64,000 bases of DNA from Rhodospirillaceae bacterium (GCA_018666155.1 JABJAH010000066.1:1-64000); one strand, 5' to 3'; counted from the stretch's first letter, positions 7,801 to 18,945 are shown. The notes: a model not told the origin generated them from the letters alone. A program made the numbers and translations.

Positions 7801-8633
7801 TAGCGGGCTTCCGATATCTGATCTTGTGCGTCTGAAAGACCACACTTGCGGCAAACGTAGTGAAGGGTTTCGCCCTTATTGGTGGTGAACTTCATTCCCA
7901 CCCAACGACCATCACGGTCGTACCAAACAATGACGTTCTTCAATTCACCGGTGTACTCAAAACGTTCGGCATCAACGAGTCCGTCTTTCCGGGTATCGAT
8001 AGCCTCGATTCCCTGCCGTAAAATGTCGACTTTGCTGATCCGGCCATTCAGCGTGTCGAGAACAACATCTGAATCAACAGCCCCAACGTTCCAGTGGTTT
8101 GTCGGGTAAATCCAGTTAGCCGCAACAAAACTCCCTTTATATCCGGTAGAATAGAACTTCCCTGACTCGTCCAAGTACGCGTCAACGGACGACTCATTTC
8201 CGTTGTCATTGATTTCTGCTTTCACAGATTGAAAGACGCCATCTTTCCACACACCGTGCGCATGAAACTCATATTTGTAAGCGGTGATAAAAAGCACTTT
8301 AACTTTGAGTTTGAAGTGGCTTTCGACTTTCAGCAGGTCACCGTCTCTCTCAAACTTTACTTTGTGACGCCCAACGCGGGATCCCTTCCGGTAAACATCG
8401 AACTCTAGTCCGTTTGGATAAAGCTCGAAGGGATCGATGCTAGAGCGTGGTTGAGGTTCAAGAACCTGCACCTCGACCGGCTCCGTTGACACGGGAATTG
8501 CATCCGCGTCACCGTCAAGCGTCTGAGACAATGCATCTGGGCCGCTGGCTAGCCAAATCAAGACGGCCATCAGCGTTATCCAAATCAGGACCGCCCAGAT
8601 CCTGGTCGGTGGTTTTTTTTCAGTCATAAGCAT
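7800..8633 (-). CDS. DUF3108 family membrane-anchored protein
   Basis: A 277-residue protein with a single N-terminal membrane segment (about residues 9-28) followed by a long periplasmic region. The motifs FDVYRKGSRVGRHKVKFERDGD and WVGMKFTTNKGE fit DUF3108. Near the C-terminus YVCRKCG has a CxxC pair. GGAGGAG lies 12 bases before the ATG at 8633. It is first in the minus-strand operon with the SDR and SnoaL-like genes. DUF3108 proteins are beta-rich envelope proteins without a known reaction. With the DUF3833 lipoprotein it makes two envelope proteins in this lipid locus. Confidence 0.72.
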   Translation of the reverse strand: MLMTEKKPPTRIWAVLIWITLMAVLIWLASGPDALSQTLDGDADAIPVSTEPVEVQVLEPQPRSSIDPFELYPNGLEFDVYRKGSRVGRHKVKFERDGDLLKVESHFKLKVKVLFITAYKYEFHAHGVWKDGVFQSVKAEINDNGNESSVDAYLDESGKFYSTGYKGSFVAANWIYPTNHWNVGAVDSDVVLDTLNGRISKVDILRQGIEAIDTRKDGLVDAERFEYTGELKNVIVWYDRDGRWVGMKFTTNKGETLHYVCRKCGLSDAQDQISEAR

Positions 8634-8732
8634 GATCGAACCAAACTCCTCCGTGGCTATGTTCCTGCTGCACCTGTTTACGTGCCCTGAACAGCAGAAG
8701 ATGTCCGTCTGACGAATCTGTAATTCGCTCCC

Positions 8733-10262
8733 CTATCCCCCAATATCAAGTTCCTCATATACCGGAACACGTGTCCGAACACGATAGTTCCTAACATGAT
8801 CCGCAATAACTGCGATTTCGCTAACCTCAAGAATAAATATAGCCGGCGCCTGCTGGCGATAAGCCCGCGACAACGCCTCGAGTTGGCTACGCCGCTTATC
8901 CTCGTTAAAGATGGAGCCAGTGTCATGAAGCAATGTCATCAGAGGCTCATGGCAGAAAAATGGCAGTGGTTTAGCGCAGGAATAGTACTCCATCGGTCTT
9001 ATCACGTCATAGTATGGCTCGCTGTTCCAAGCCAAGCTGAACAGATCGCTCTCGAATGTCCCGCTCGTATACTTCCGAATCCAGTCGGAATACACGATGG
9101 CACGGAGTTCCACGTCAACGCCGATATCACGCAGTCCCGACGCCACGAGTTGAAAGATCAGACTCGCATCGGCGTTTCCGGCCACGACCGCCTCAGCGGT
9201 TATTTTGAAACCGTCAGGATAGCCAGCGACCGCGAGCAGTGCCTTTGCTCGCTCTAAGTCATAAGGAAAAGGTGCCAGATCAGAATCATAGCCAAACGTG
9301 ATAGACGTGCCTGGCTGGCCTGCTGGTTTTTGGGTGCCATGCATGACGACATCAGAAATCGACGCGCGATCAATCGCAAGATTGAGCGCCTGACGCACAC
9401 GGACATCCTTCAAGGCTTCAACTTGAGTGCCTGCAAGATTGAATGCAAAGGACAACACCTGTGCCGTGGGGGTAACTAAGGTTCTAAATCCGCGCGCTTC
9501 CAGTTCACGTGCCGCATCAGGTGATAGCGTCGTGGTCAAATCCACTTGGCCCGACTGCAGTGCCTGGATCAACGCGGTCTCATCCGGAATTTGATAAAAT
9601 AAAATGCGATCAATCTTTGGCGCCCGCCATGACGTGGGGTTGGCGACCACTTCCGCCGCACCGCCTTTGTTCCATGATGTTACGCGGAACGGGCCTGTTC
9701 CGGATGGTCTCTGAGCGAATTCTTCTCGGCCAAGCTCGGCCCAAGCATTTGGGGCCACCATTAGAACCGCAGTTAGTCGCTTTGGCAGAATGGCATCCGG
9801 TACGGTCGTGATGACGTCGATCGTGAGGTCATTAATAATTTCAACAGAAGCGATGCCTCGAACCTCAGAGGCGACCAACTGACTTCGACCCTCGTCGCTT
9901 CCTAACCATCTCAACACGGATGCAGCGGCGCTCGCGTTGAATGGTTCACCGTTCGAGAATGTTACGCCGTCCCTCAACACAAAACGCCAACGGGTTGGCT
10001 CCACCACCTCCCACGACACCGCCAACGCCGGCTCAAGCTCACCCTTTTCATTCGTTCGGACCAAAGCGTCAAACAACGCGAACCACATCAATGCGCTTGG
10101 CAAACCATTCGCCATATAAGGGTTACCAAGCGCTGGCGGATGTGAGATCACTGGCATGCGCAAAGTTTTTTCTATCGCGAGAGCCGAAGTGACGGCCGCC
10201 AGAAAAGCAAGGCAGCCGTAAAATATAAACGTTGAAAAACGACTCACCACTAAGCTCAGCAA
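8733..10262 (-). CDS. ABC transporter family 5 solute-binding protein, orphan
   Basis: About 505-509 residues with an N-terminal signal peptide ending near ALA. WRFVLRDGVTFSNGEPFNA is the family 5 (DppA/OppA) hallmark, and RPSGTGPFRVTSWNKGG is the second conserved block. It should bind peptides or similar molecules in the periplasm. No permease or ATPase gene lies near it. The start is uncertain: TTG at 10262 with AGG upstream, or GTG at 10250 or 10247. It is related to the binding protein at 29354-30859, sharing the VTFSNGEPF motif and overall layout. The ligand is unknown. Confidence 0.85.
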   Translation of the reverse strand: MLSLVVSRFSTFIFYGCLAFLAAVTSALAIEKTLRMPVISHPPALGNPYMANGLPSALMWFALFDALVRTNEKGELEPALAVSWEVVEPTRWRFVLRDGVTFSNGEPFNASAAASVLRWLGSDEGRSQLVASEVRGIASVEIINDLTIDVITTVPDAILPKRLTAVLMVAPNAWAELGREEFAQRPSGTGPFRVTSWNKGGAAEVVANPTSWRAPKIDRILFYQIPDETALIQALQSGQVDLTTTLSPDAARELEARGFRTLVTPTAQVLSFAFNLAGTQVEALKDVRVRQALNLAIDRASISDVVMHGTQKPAGQPGTSITFGYDSDLAPFPYDLERAKALLAVAGYPDGFKITAEAVVAGNADASLIFQLVASGLRDIGVDVELRAIVYSDWIRKYTSGTFESDLFSLAWNSEPYYDVIRPMEYYSCAKPLPFFCHEPLMTLLHDTGSIFNEDKRRSQLEALSRAYRQQAPAIFILEVSEIAVIADHVRNYRVRTRVPVYEELDIGG

Positions 10263-10323
10263 TCAGTTAAAGACCTGTTCTGTCAGTATACTATGGGTGA
10301 CCGTCAAGTCACAGGAGACCGCG

Positions 10324-10917
10324 ATGCCAACACCCAACCTTCATCCACGGGCGACAGCTGTTCTCGACTTTTGGTTTGGCGCGCCCGGGAGCCCAGAACA
10401 CGGAACCAATCGGGCGGAGTGGTTCAAAAAAGATGATGCGTTTGACCTGATGATCATCGAACAGCATTTAGGCGACTATGAGGAAGCAGCGGCTGGACGC
10501 CATGACGATTGGGCTGAAACTGCGTTGGGATCGTTAGCGCTCCTAATCCTTCTTGATCAATTTCCGCGCAACATGTTTCGCGACGATCCAAAGTCTTTTG
10601 CAACTGATGACAAGGCCTTGCAAATTGCATCAGCCATGGTCGACCGCGGCGATGACAAAGACTTTTCAAAGGACGAACAGTTTTTCGTCTACTTGCCTTT
10701 CGAGCACGCGGAAGACATTGCAATGCAGGAGCGCTGCCTGGAACTAACAGCGGCAATGCCCAAAGGAAAAGCTGAAAATAGCCCCTATTATTGGGCCAAG
10801 AAACACTACGACGTGATCGCCCGGTTTGGACGATTCCCCCATCGAAACAAGGTGCTGGGACGCGACAATACTGAAGAAGAAAACGCCTATCTCAATAAAC
10901 CCGGCGCGGGATTCTAA
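10324..10917 (+). CDS. DUF924 family protein
   Basis: A 197-residue soluble protein of DUF924. Family blocks visible are VLDFWFGAPGSPEHG near the start, LALLILLDQFPRNMFRDDP in the middle, and YYWAKKHYDVIARFGRFPHRNKVLGR at the C-terminus. The ATG at 10324 has CAGGAG eight bases upstream; an in-frame GTG at 10297 is less likely. The fold is all-helical and TPR-like in solved members, and no reaction is known. It stands alone between two genes on the other strand. Confidence 0.88.
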   Translation: MPTPNLHPRATAVLDFWFGAPGSPEHGTNRAEWFKKDDAFDLMIIEQHLGDYEEAAAGRHDDWAETALGSLALLILLDQFPRNMFRDDPKSFATDDKALQIASAMVDRGDDKDFSKDEQFFVYLPFEHAEDIAMQERCLELTAAMPKGKAENSPYYWAKKHYDVIARFGRFPHRNKVLGRDNTEEENAYLNKPGAGF

Positions 10918-10946
10918 GCCCCAACACCGGCACCGGACACTCTACT

Positions 10947-11486
10947 CTAGTCTTCGGTCGGAAGCGGGGTCATGGACAGATCGACTTTGAGACCGAGCTG
11001 CCTAATCATTGCGATGCTATCGTTGTTGCCCCAACGCTCAATGACCTTGCCGTCCTTAAAGCGGTAGGTATCAGTCGCCGAAGTTTCATAGCGCCTGCCG
11101 TTCGGGGGATTGCCTTCCATCTCGCCGGTTACGCGGGTGCCCTTCATTGTGACGCGCGCCACCACGAGATCTCCCTGGCAAATGATTAAATCGTTGATCA
11201 ATTGACGATCGGGAGATGCGGATTTTGAGTGCACCCAAATACGGCTCATGTGATCAGGTGTGCGGACCGCGGTTCCTAAACCACCACCGTCGACATTGTG
11301 GCTCACGAATTGATCGGCGTAATACTCACCGGCCCGTTCGCTCTGTCGCTCATTGAACAGGATACGAGTCATCTCAAGATAGGTGTTGAGATTATCCTCG
11401 TGGCCATCGCAAACGGTTTCCGTTGCGAGCGCTGGACCGGAACTGAGCAACGCAACGGCAATTGCCGAAACTTTCAAAGCACGCAT
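10947..11486 (-). CDS. Secreted SnoaL-like (NTF2-fold) protein
   Basis: A 179-residue protein with a signal peptide (MRALKVSAIAVALLSSGPALA) and an NTF2-like body. ADQFVSHNVDGGGLG and the end motif RFKDGKVIERWGNNDSIAMIRQLG are typical of the SnoaL-like ester cyclase group. The ATG at 11486 has GGAG eight bases upstream; the frame continues to 11633 but that part would bury the signal peptide. It is exported to the periplasm, which is unusual for polyketide cyclase relatives. The substrate is unknown. Confidence 0.78.
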   Translation of the reverse strand: MRALKVSAIAVALLSSGPALATETVCDGHEDNLNTYLEMTRILFNERQSERAGEYYADQFVSHNVDGGGLGTAVRTPDHMSRIWVHSKSASPDRQLINDLIICQGDLVVARVTMKGTRVTGEMEGNPPNGRRYETSATDTYRFKDGKVIERWGNNDSIAMIRQLGLKVDLSMTPLPTED

Positions 11487-11583
11487 CAAAATACTCCATG
11501 AACAAGTAGGTTGCACACCGTAGCCCTTTAGTCGGCGGAGCACTGTTGTCTCACGCAACGCGTTCAACAATCGAACGGAATGA

Positions 11584-12450
11584 CTAGAACTGAAAGGGAA
11601 GGTTACGGTCGAGCACGATCGCCACAAAAACAATGGCCAGATAGCTCATGGAGAAGAAGAAAATTTTCCGCGCCAGAGCTTTGCTCGGATCTAAGACAAG
11701 CTTCCAATTTAGCCACAAGAACCAAAAGCCGAGCGCGCTGCTTATGACGAGATAGACCAGACCCAGCTCACCAAACGCGACAGGCAGCGCCGCAGAGACG
11801 ACCAACAACACGGTATTGACCATCATGTACTTGGCGCACTTTGCGTCACCAACCAAAACAGGCAGCATCGGCACGCCGGCTTTGGCATAATCATCCTTGA
11901 TCATCATCGCCAACGCCCAGAAGTGTGACGGCGTCCATAGGAACAACGTAATTGCCATCAGCATTGGCAACGTGAATGCAGTAGGATCAGCAGCGGCCGC
12001 ACCGGCTAAGACCGGGAAACTCCCCGCTGCCCCGCCAATGACAATATTCATCCAATGACGCCGCTTTAGCCAAACCGTGTAGACAACCATGTACGTAAAA
12101 GCACCGAGCGCGAGGTGCAGAGCCACAATCCAGTTCAGGGCGACGGCTGCGAGTGCGCAACCGGCGATCAATAGGCCACCGGCAAGCCACAAAGCCTGCG
12201 TAGGATCTTGCATGGCACCTGAAGCAAGTGGGCGGTTGCGCGTACGCTCCATCTTCTGATCGATGTCACGATCATAGAAGTGGTTAAACACGGATGATCC
12301 GGAGGAACACAGCAGCATTGCAACGACGACGGCGAGAAGCGGCCCCCACTGCACTGTCTCAGCCACCGCGAAGTAACCCGCCATCGCGGTAATCGCAAGC
12401 AGAACGCCAATGCGTAGCTTCAGCAACTCGATATATCGGCGTAGGGTCAT
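11584..12450 (-). CDS. ctaB: Protoheme IX farnesyltransferase (heme O synthase)
   Basis: A 288-residue UbiA-family membrane prenyltransferase. It adds a farnesyl group to heme b to make heme O, the precursor of heme A for the oxidase encoded next door. The first polyprenyl-diphosphate motif is N56-x3-D60-x3-D64 (NHFYDRDID) followed by RTRNRPLASG. The second is in IKDDYAKAGVPMLPVL. About eight to nine membrane segments are seen. Its ATG overlaps the stop of the oxidase-like subunit gene (ATGA). It is the last gene of the minus-strand assembly operon. Confidence 0.93.
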   Translation of the reverse strand: MTLRRYIELLKLRIGVLLAITAMAGYFAVAETVQWGPLLAVVVAMLLCSSGSSVFNHFYDRDIDQKMERTRNRPLASGAMQDPTQALWLAGGLLIAGCALAAVALNWIVALHLALGAFTYMVVYTVWLKRRHWMNIVIGGAAGSFPVLAGAAAADPTAFTLPMLMAITLFLWTPSHFWALAMMIKDDYAKAGVPMLPVLVGDAKCAKYMMVNTVLLVVSAALPVAFGELGLVYLVISSALGFWFLWLNWKLVLDPSKALARKIFFFSMSYLAIVFVAIVLDRNLPFQF

Positions 12451-13937
12451 GTCGGGTCTGGGACCTCTGGTTCAGCCGGACCGGCTGTTTGCTCTAGCGT
12501 GTCCGACGTATCTTCGGTGGGTTGTACCAAAAGACAACGGATTGCCAAAACGACAAATATAACGCCACCAATCACGGCAATCAGTCCACCAAGCCCCATC
12601 AGGGCCATAGAGGATAGCTTTGTCGCGCTGTCCAGCCCCTGCTCCCCGCCTGCGACCTTGCGGGCCACACCGTCCAGCCCGGCGGAGAATAGCCCCATGG
12701 AATGAAAGAATTGGCCGGTCCCAAGCAATACGTAGGATGCAATGCGCCATTTGCGCGCTGGCAACGGCCGGTCCAATAGCGGCGCGAAAAGAGCAAAGTA
12801 GAGACACATAAAGACGAGCGTGACGCCAATCAGTTCAGCGTGGTAGTGCGCCGGCGTACGCGTATCGACGGAACTCTCAAAAAATCCGATCAGCCCGCCA
12901 ACACCGAATAAGAGCAATGCGACCCATAGGCCGATAACCTCCGGCGTCTGGTTCGTCAGATCACGAGCGCGTCGGAAAAAAAGCAAAGCCGTCCCGAGCA
13001 GCACAACACCAGCCGGAACGGGCAATACGTACCAATAGAGGTCCGTGAAAGCGTTGATCTGAGACGGATCATCGGCTGGATAACTGAGATAGAACAGTGG
13101 ACCGATAGCCGCACCAGCCACTAAAGCAGCGGCGACAAGTTTGAAAACGCGATCAGAGACAGGCGTCTCACCAAGAGACATCCGGCTGAGCAGATAAAAT
13201 CCAATCAACAGCAACAACGTGTTTGCAAACTGCATGACATGGCCCATGCCCCAGAACGCGCGCTCGGCAGCATCCGTGGCTGGTATGCCAGCTGGCATCG
13301 TCCACCACGCTGCTGCGAGGCAGACGAGCGCGATCAGGAAGATGACGCCGGACGCTGCGACTGCAAACACCACAGGTTCACACGACCGCTCACCTGCCAT
13401 CTGCACGAGGAGCCGAAGTACCGGGAGCGCGAGCCCAAGCGCCAGAAGGGTCAGACCGGCAAAGAATATGGGGTGAATGAGGACCGGGATGTAGTTGTTC
13501 GCCGAGGGCTCGCCTAAATTAAGAAGCACCGGAGTCAAAATCAGAAGGAAACTAAGCCCAGCCGCAGATAAGCCGACCCGCCCAACAAAGGCAGCCCCTT
13601 TCGTCATGGGGCCCGTCGCCGCTGTCACAAGAACCGTCAAAGCGCCTTGGACGCCGAGGTACCAAATGACGAAGGCAAAGGTAACGTGGGCAATGAGCCC
13701 CTTCACAAAGAATGTTTGAGTGGTCCAGGGCAGAACCGCTTCCGCACCTGGGACCCTAAGCAAGGCAACAAGAACCGCCATCAGCCCAGCGATTGCAAGG
13801 GCAGCGACCGGCAGTATCACCCAGCCCTTCAACTCCCATAAAAGATCTTCGGAGAGACGACCGGCAAAGTGGCCATCGATAGCCGCCTCCGGTGTCTCAA
13901 TGCCGCGCTCTTTGGGTGGAGGCAGGTGAAAATTCAT
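12447..13937 (-). CDS. Heme-copper oxidase subunit I-like membrane protein lacking the HH copper pair
   Basis: A 496-residue polytopic protein with at least 12 hydrophobic segments. Several positions match subunit I of heme-copper oxidases: His84 in an early helix, His233 in FWGMGHVMQF where oxidases have HPEVY, and His364/His366 in AHYHAEL where oxidases have AHFHYVL. The GLFSAGLDGVARKV stretch resembles the end of helix 11. The adjacent-histidine copper ligands (AHHM in coxA here) and the active-site tyrosine are not seen. It may keep heme sites without an oxygen-reducing center. I chose the ATG at 13937; the open frame to 14045 overlaps DUF420. It is co-transcribed with DUF420 and ctaB, which suggests oxidase assembly or heme handling. 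Confidence 0.7.
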   Translation of the reverse strand: MNFHLPPPKERGIETPEAAIDGHFAGRLSEDLLWELKGWVILPVAALAIAGLMAVLVALLRVPGAEAVLPWTTQTFFVKGLIAHVTFAFVIWYLGVQGALTVLVTAATGPMTKGAAFVGRVGLSAAGLSFLLILTPVLLNLGEPSANNYIPVLIHPIFFAGLTLLALGLALPVLRLLVQMAGERSCEPVVFAVAASGVIFLIALVCLAAAWWTMPAGIPATDAAERAFWGMGHVMQFANTLLLLIGFYLLSRMSLGETPVSDRVFKLVAAALVAGAAIGPLFYLSYPADDPSQINAFTDLYWYVLPVPAGVVLLGTALLFFRRARDLTNQTPEVIGLWVALLLFGVGGLIGFFESSVDTRTPAHYHAELIGVTLVFMCLYFALFAPLLDRPLPARKWRIASYVLLGTGQFFHSMGLFSAGLDGVARKVAGGEQGLDSATKLSSMALMGLGGLIAVIGGVIFVVLAIRCLLVQPTEDTSDTLEQTAGPAEPEVPDPT

Positions 13938-13954
13938 AACGGGCTTATCTGGCC

Positions 13955-14389
13955 TTACGCCACGGGTGCGGGATAGACATGATACAGGATCGCATAAACC
14001 GCGACCCCAGAAACTGAGACAAACATCCAAACCGGCCACGTCCAACGCGCAATCGCTTTATGGCGGTCAAATTGACCATGAAAAGCACGCCATGCGGTGA
14101 CCACGACCATCGGTGACACAACGGTCGCTAAGACAACATGGGAAATAAGAAGCGTGTAGTAGGCCGGGATAGCCCAACCGGTCCCCGGAAACACGAAGAT
14201 TGGCGCGGTAAAGTGATAGGCCAGATAAGAAACCAGAAAAACCGCCGAGACCATGATTGCCGAAATCATGACTTTGCGATGCGCCTCTTTTCGCCCCGTT
14301 TTGATCAAGACAAAGCCAATCAACAGCAACACAGTCGATATGCTGTTGAGAACGGCATTGATGTGCGGGAGGACTTCAGCCGTTGTCAT
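13955..14389 (-). CDS. DUF420 family membrane protein (CtaM-like)
   Basis: A 144-residue protein with four or five membrane segments. DUF420 hallmarks are LPHINAVLNSISTVLLLIGF at the start, the basic loop KTGRKEAHRKVM, the helix SYLAYHF and LLISHVVLATV, each with conserved histidines. The Bacillus relative CtaM is needed for an active aa3-type oxidase. Its place between a small membrane protein and an oxidase-like subunit, divergent from the cox operon, supports a role in maturation of the aa3 oxidase. Confidence 0.85.
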   Translation of the reverse strand: MTTAEVLPHINAVLNSISTVLLLIGFVLIKTGRKEAHRKVMISAIMVSAVFLVSYLAYHFTAPIFVFPGTGWAIPAYYTLLISHVVLATVVSPMVVVTAWRAFHGQFDRHKAIARWTWPVWMFVSVSGVAVYAILYHVYPAPVA

Positions 14390-14434
14390 GGAAAAACTCT
14401 AGCAGTGGACAGGCACAAAGACTGAGAGATTGGC

Positions 14435-14551
14435 CTACGGCCCGTCAAAAGCAACTTTGGCGATGAAGCTGACGTACATGAAGAGCGACATGCCGGCGAG
14501 GCACAGGCCAAAAACGACCAATTTCTTCTTATCTGGCGTTGAGTCAGTCAT
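14435..14551 (-). CDS. 38-residue single-span membrane protein, probable oxidase assembly peptide
   Basis: This short frame reads MTDSTPDKKK, then a hydrophobic stretch (about residues 11-32), then AKVAFDGP. GGAG sits seven bases before the ATG. It is the first gene of the operon with DUF420, the oxidase-like subunit and ctaB. Its layout (charged N-terminus, one helix, lysine near the end) resembles the very short 'cytochrome oxidase small assembly protein' found beside cox genes in other proteobacteria. The likeness is by layout only. The alternative is a leader peptide. Confidence 0.6.
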   Translation of the reverse strand: MTDSTPDKKKLVVFGLCLAGMSLFMYVSFIAKVAFDGP

Positions 14552-14929
14552 ATCAATCTCCTGGCCTAACATTTTAATCGATGAAGCCCCGGCTCGAATC
14601 GTACCAACCTTTGTTCACCAGAGCGCCGGTTGAGTATCATAAGCCCATTACCCTGTCATTGCCTTAATGCGTATGACCCCAGTAGCGGCAGGGCCGGAGC
14701 CCTCAAATGCGATACATTCTCATACCCTTATTTTCTGGCGGTTTTCTTTACCTTATGACCGGCTTCCTCTAAGGTTTTGGCTCGAAAAGGGGTTGGGCGA
14801 CGATCCATTCGCAATCGATTAGACGAAGCGCAGTGCTGCGATGCAGTATTCGCACCGAAAAATCGGTTGAAACCAACGCCCTGGCCCCTTAAACGATGGA
14901 TCGTTAGCAAGCGTTTAGGGAGATAAAGT
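14552..14929 (+). other. Divergent intergenic region between the two oxidase operons
   Basis: These 378 bases separate the ATG of the small assembly protein (minus) from the GTG of coxB (plus). They should hold both promoters. I see no convincing -35/-10 pair, no RNA gene and no further coding frame with a ribosome binding site. The end next to coxB contains the palindromic segment described separately. Confidence 0.5.
14886..14920 (+). promoter_or_regulatory. Potential hairpin touching the coxB ribosome binding site
   Basis: CCCTTAAACG (14886-14895) can pair with CGTTTAGGG (14912-14920) leaving one bulged T. Nested inside is the palindrome AACGATGGATCGTT (14892-14905). The right arm contains the GGG of the GGGAG ribosome binding site (14918-14922) used by the GTG at 14930. 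The RNA hairpin would therefore hide the start, or the inner palindrome could be a DNA operator. Both ideas are inference. Confidence 0.4.
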
Positions 14930-17436
<2,507 letters not shown>

Positions 17437-17444
17437 GGTCTAGC

Positions 17445-18062
17445 ATGTCGTCAGGCACTGACTTTTCCCGGCGTAATCGCCGCACCGCGACCACGGCATT
17501 TGTCGTGGTCGCCGGAATGGTTGGCCTGACTTTCGCTTTCGTTCCGCTCTACACGTTGATCTGCCAAGTCACAGGCTTGGGCGGCACACCTCAAGTCGCT
17601 GAGCGAAACGAAACCGATGTATCTACGCAGGAAATCACTGTGCGTTTCGATGCTAATGTTGATCGAAGCCTGCCCTGGGACTTTGCGCCCAACGAAGCTT
17701 CGGTGACAATCAATCTTGGTGCGGAATATCTGACGTCTTACCGGTCCACCAATTTGTCAGACGAAGCCGTTACCGGCATTTCGACATTCAATGTCACACC
17801 ATTGAAGGCCGCACAATATTTCACAAAGATCGAATGTTTCTGCTTCACCGAGCAAACTTTAGAACCAGGCCAGTCCGTCGATATGCCCGTCACGTTCTAT
17901 ATCGATCCGGCAATTCTAGAAGATGAGCTTGCGAATGAAGTTCAGACGATCACGCTGTCCTATACCTTCTATCGGACACTGGACGACATACCCGACGAAG
18001 AACCGGAAATTATTTCTGAAGCCGACCAAGTTATAACGACTGCCCAAGTAGGCAGTTTCTGA
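17445..18062 (+). CDS. ctaG: Cytochrome c oxidase assembly protein CtaG (Cox11)
   Basis: A 205-residue protein with one N-terminal membrane helix and a periplasmic domain that delivers copper to the CuB site of subunit I. The copper-binding pair is in KIECFCFTEQ, and a further cysteine follows the helix in PLYTLICQVTGLGGTPQ. PLKAAQYF and the C-terminal TLSYTFYR are family blocks. It lies eight bases after ctaD in the same operon, and its product acts on the protein encoded just before it. Confidence 0.95.
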   Translation: MSSGTDFSRRNRRTATTAFVVVAGMVGLTFAFVPLYTLICQVTGLGGTPQVAERNETDVSTQEITVRFDANVDRSLPWDFAPNEASVTINLGAEYLTSYRSTNLSDEAVTGISTFNVTPLKAAQYFTKIECFCFTEQTLEPGQSVDMPVTFYIDPAILEDELANEVQTITLSYTFYRTLDDIPDEEPEIISEADQVITTAQVGSF

Positions 18063-18093
18063 TCACCCGGCGTAACGTACGAGGACGCGAACG

Positions 18094-18915
18094 ATGAGCG
18101 CACAGGCAAAACATCCCTATCACATGGTTAACCCGAGCCCCTGGCCGGCAATGGGCGCCTTTTCCGCCCTCTTCCTTGCCATCGGCGCGGTCTTCTATTT
18201 CCATGAAGAGTCGTTCTTAGGACTCCCTGGCGCGTACAAGCTCCTACCCGGTCTCTCTCTCATTATCCTGACGATGCTTTTATGGTGGCGTGACGTCATT
18301 AAAGAGTCAGTCAATGAGGACGTCCACACCGATGAAGTAAGTACCGGATTGCGTATGGGCATGGTTCTCTTCATCGCCTCAGAAGTGATGTTCTTTGTCG
18401 CCTTTTTCTGGGCCTTCTTCCATCATTCCCTTGGCTTCTCAGCATCAACTCTTCAGTGGCCGCCAGCAGGCATCGAAGTCCTCGATGCGTGGCACCTCCC
18501 ATTCTACAACACGGTCATCCTACTGACCTCTGGCGTGACCGTTAGCCGTGCGCACCTCTATGTCGAAGCGGGCTTGAACCAAAAAGCTGCAAAATGGATT
18601 TGGATTACAGCAGGCCTTGGTGCAATGTTCCTGGCCCTGCAGGTATTCGAATATGGCCACGCTGCATTTGGCCTAAGCGATGGCATCTACCCATCAACAT
18701 TCTACCTCGCGACCGGATTCCACGGGTTCCATGTGTTCGTGGGTACGACGTTCTTAGTTGTATGTGCAATGCGCGCTCAGAAGAACCAGTTCAGCCCGCA
18801 CAAACACATTGGGTTCCAGTCCGCCGCCTGGTATTGGCACTTTGTCGATGTCGTCTGGCTATTCCTGTTTGTATGGGTTTACTGGCTGCTCGGCCTGCCC
18901 GTGCGGACGTTCTAG
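18094..18915 (+). CDS. ctaE: Cytochrome c oxidase subunit III
   Basis: A 273-residue protein with seven membrane helices. It opens with KHPYHMVNPSPWPAMGA, the usual subunit III start, and has HLPFYNTVILLTSGVTVSRAH and TGFHGFHVFVGT as conserved blocks ending in AWYWHFVDVVWLFLF. It packs against subunit I near the proton entry and oxygen path. It follows ctaG by 31 bases in the same operon. Confidence 0.96.
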   Translation: MSAQAKHPYHMVNPSPWPAMGAFSALFLAIGAVFYFHEESFLGLPGAYKLLPGLSLIILTMLLWWRDVIKESVNEDVHTDEVSTGLRMGMVLFIASEVMFFVAFFWAFFHHSLGFSASTLQWPPAGIEVLDAWHLPFYNTVILLTSGVTVSRAHLYVEAGLNQKAAKWIWITAGLGAMFLALQVFEYGHAAFGLSDGIYPSTFYLATGFHGFHVFVGTTFLVVCAMRAQKNQFSPHKHIGFQSAAWYWHFVDVVWLFLFVWVYWLLGLPVRTF

Positions 18916-18945
18916 CCAGCCAACAACAGGACTGCTCAAAACGAC

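Noticed and set aside
11487..11633. N-terminal extension of the secreted SnoaL-like protein
   Set aside because: It would put the signal peptide in the middle of the protein and overlaps the end of ctaB's flank; GGAG before 11486 marks the real start.
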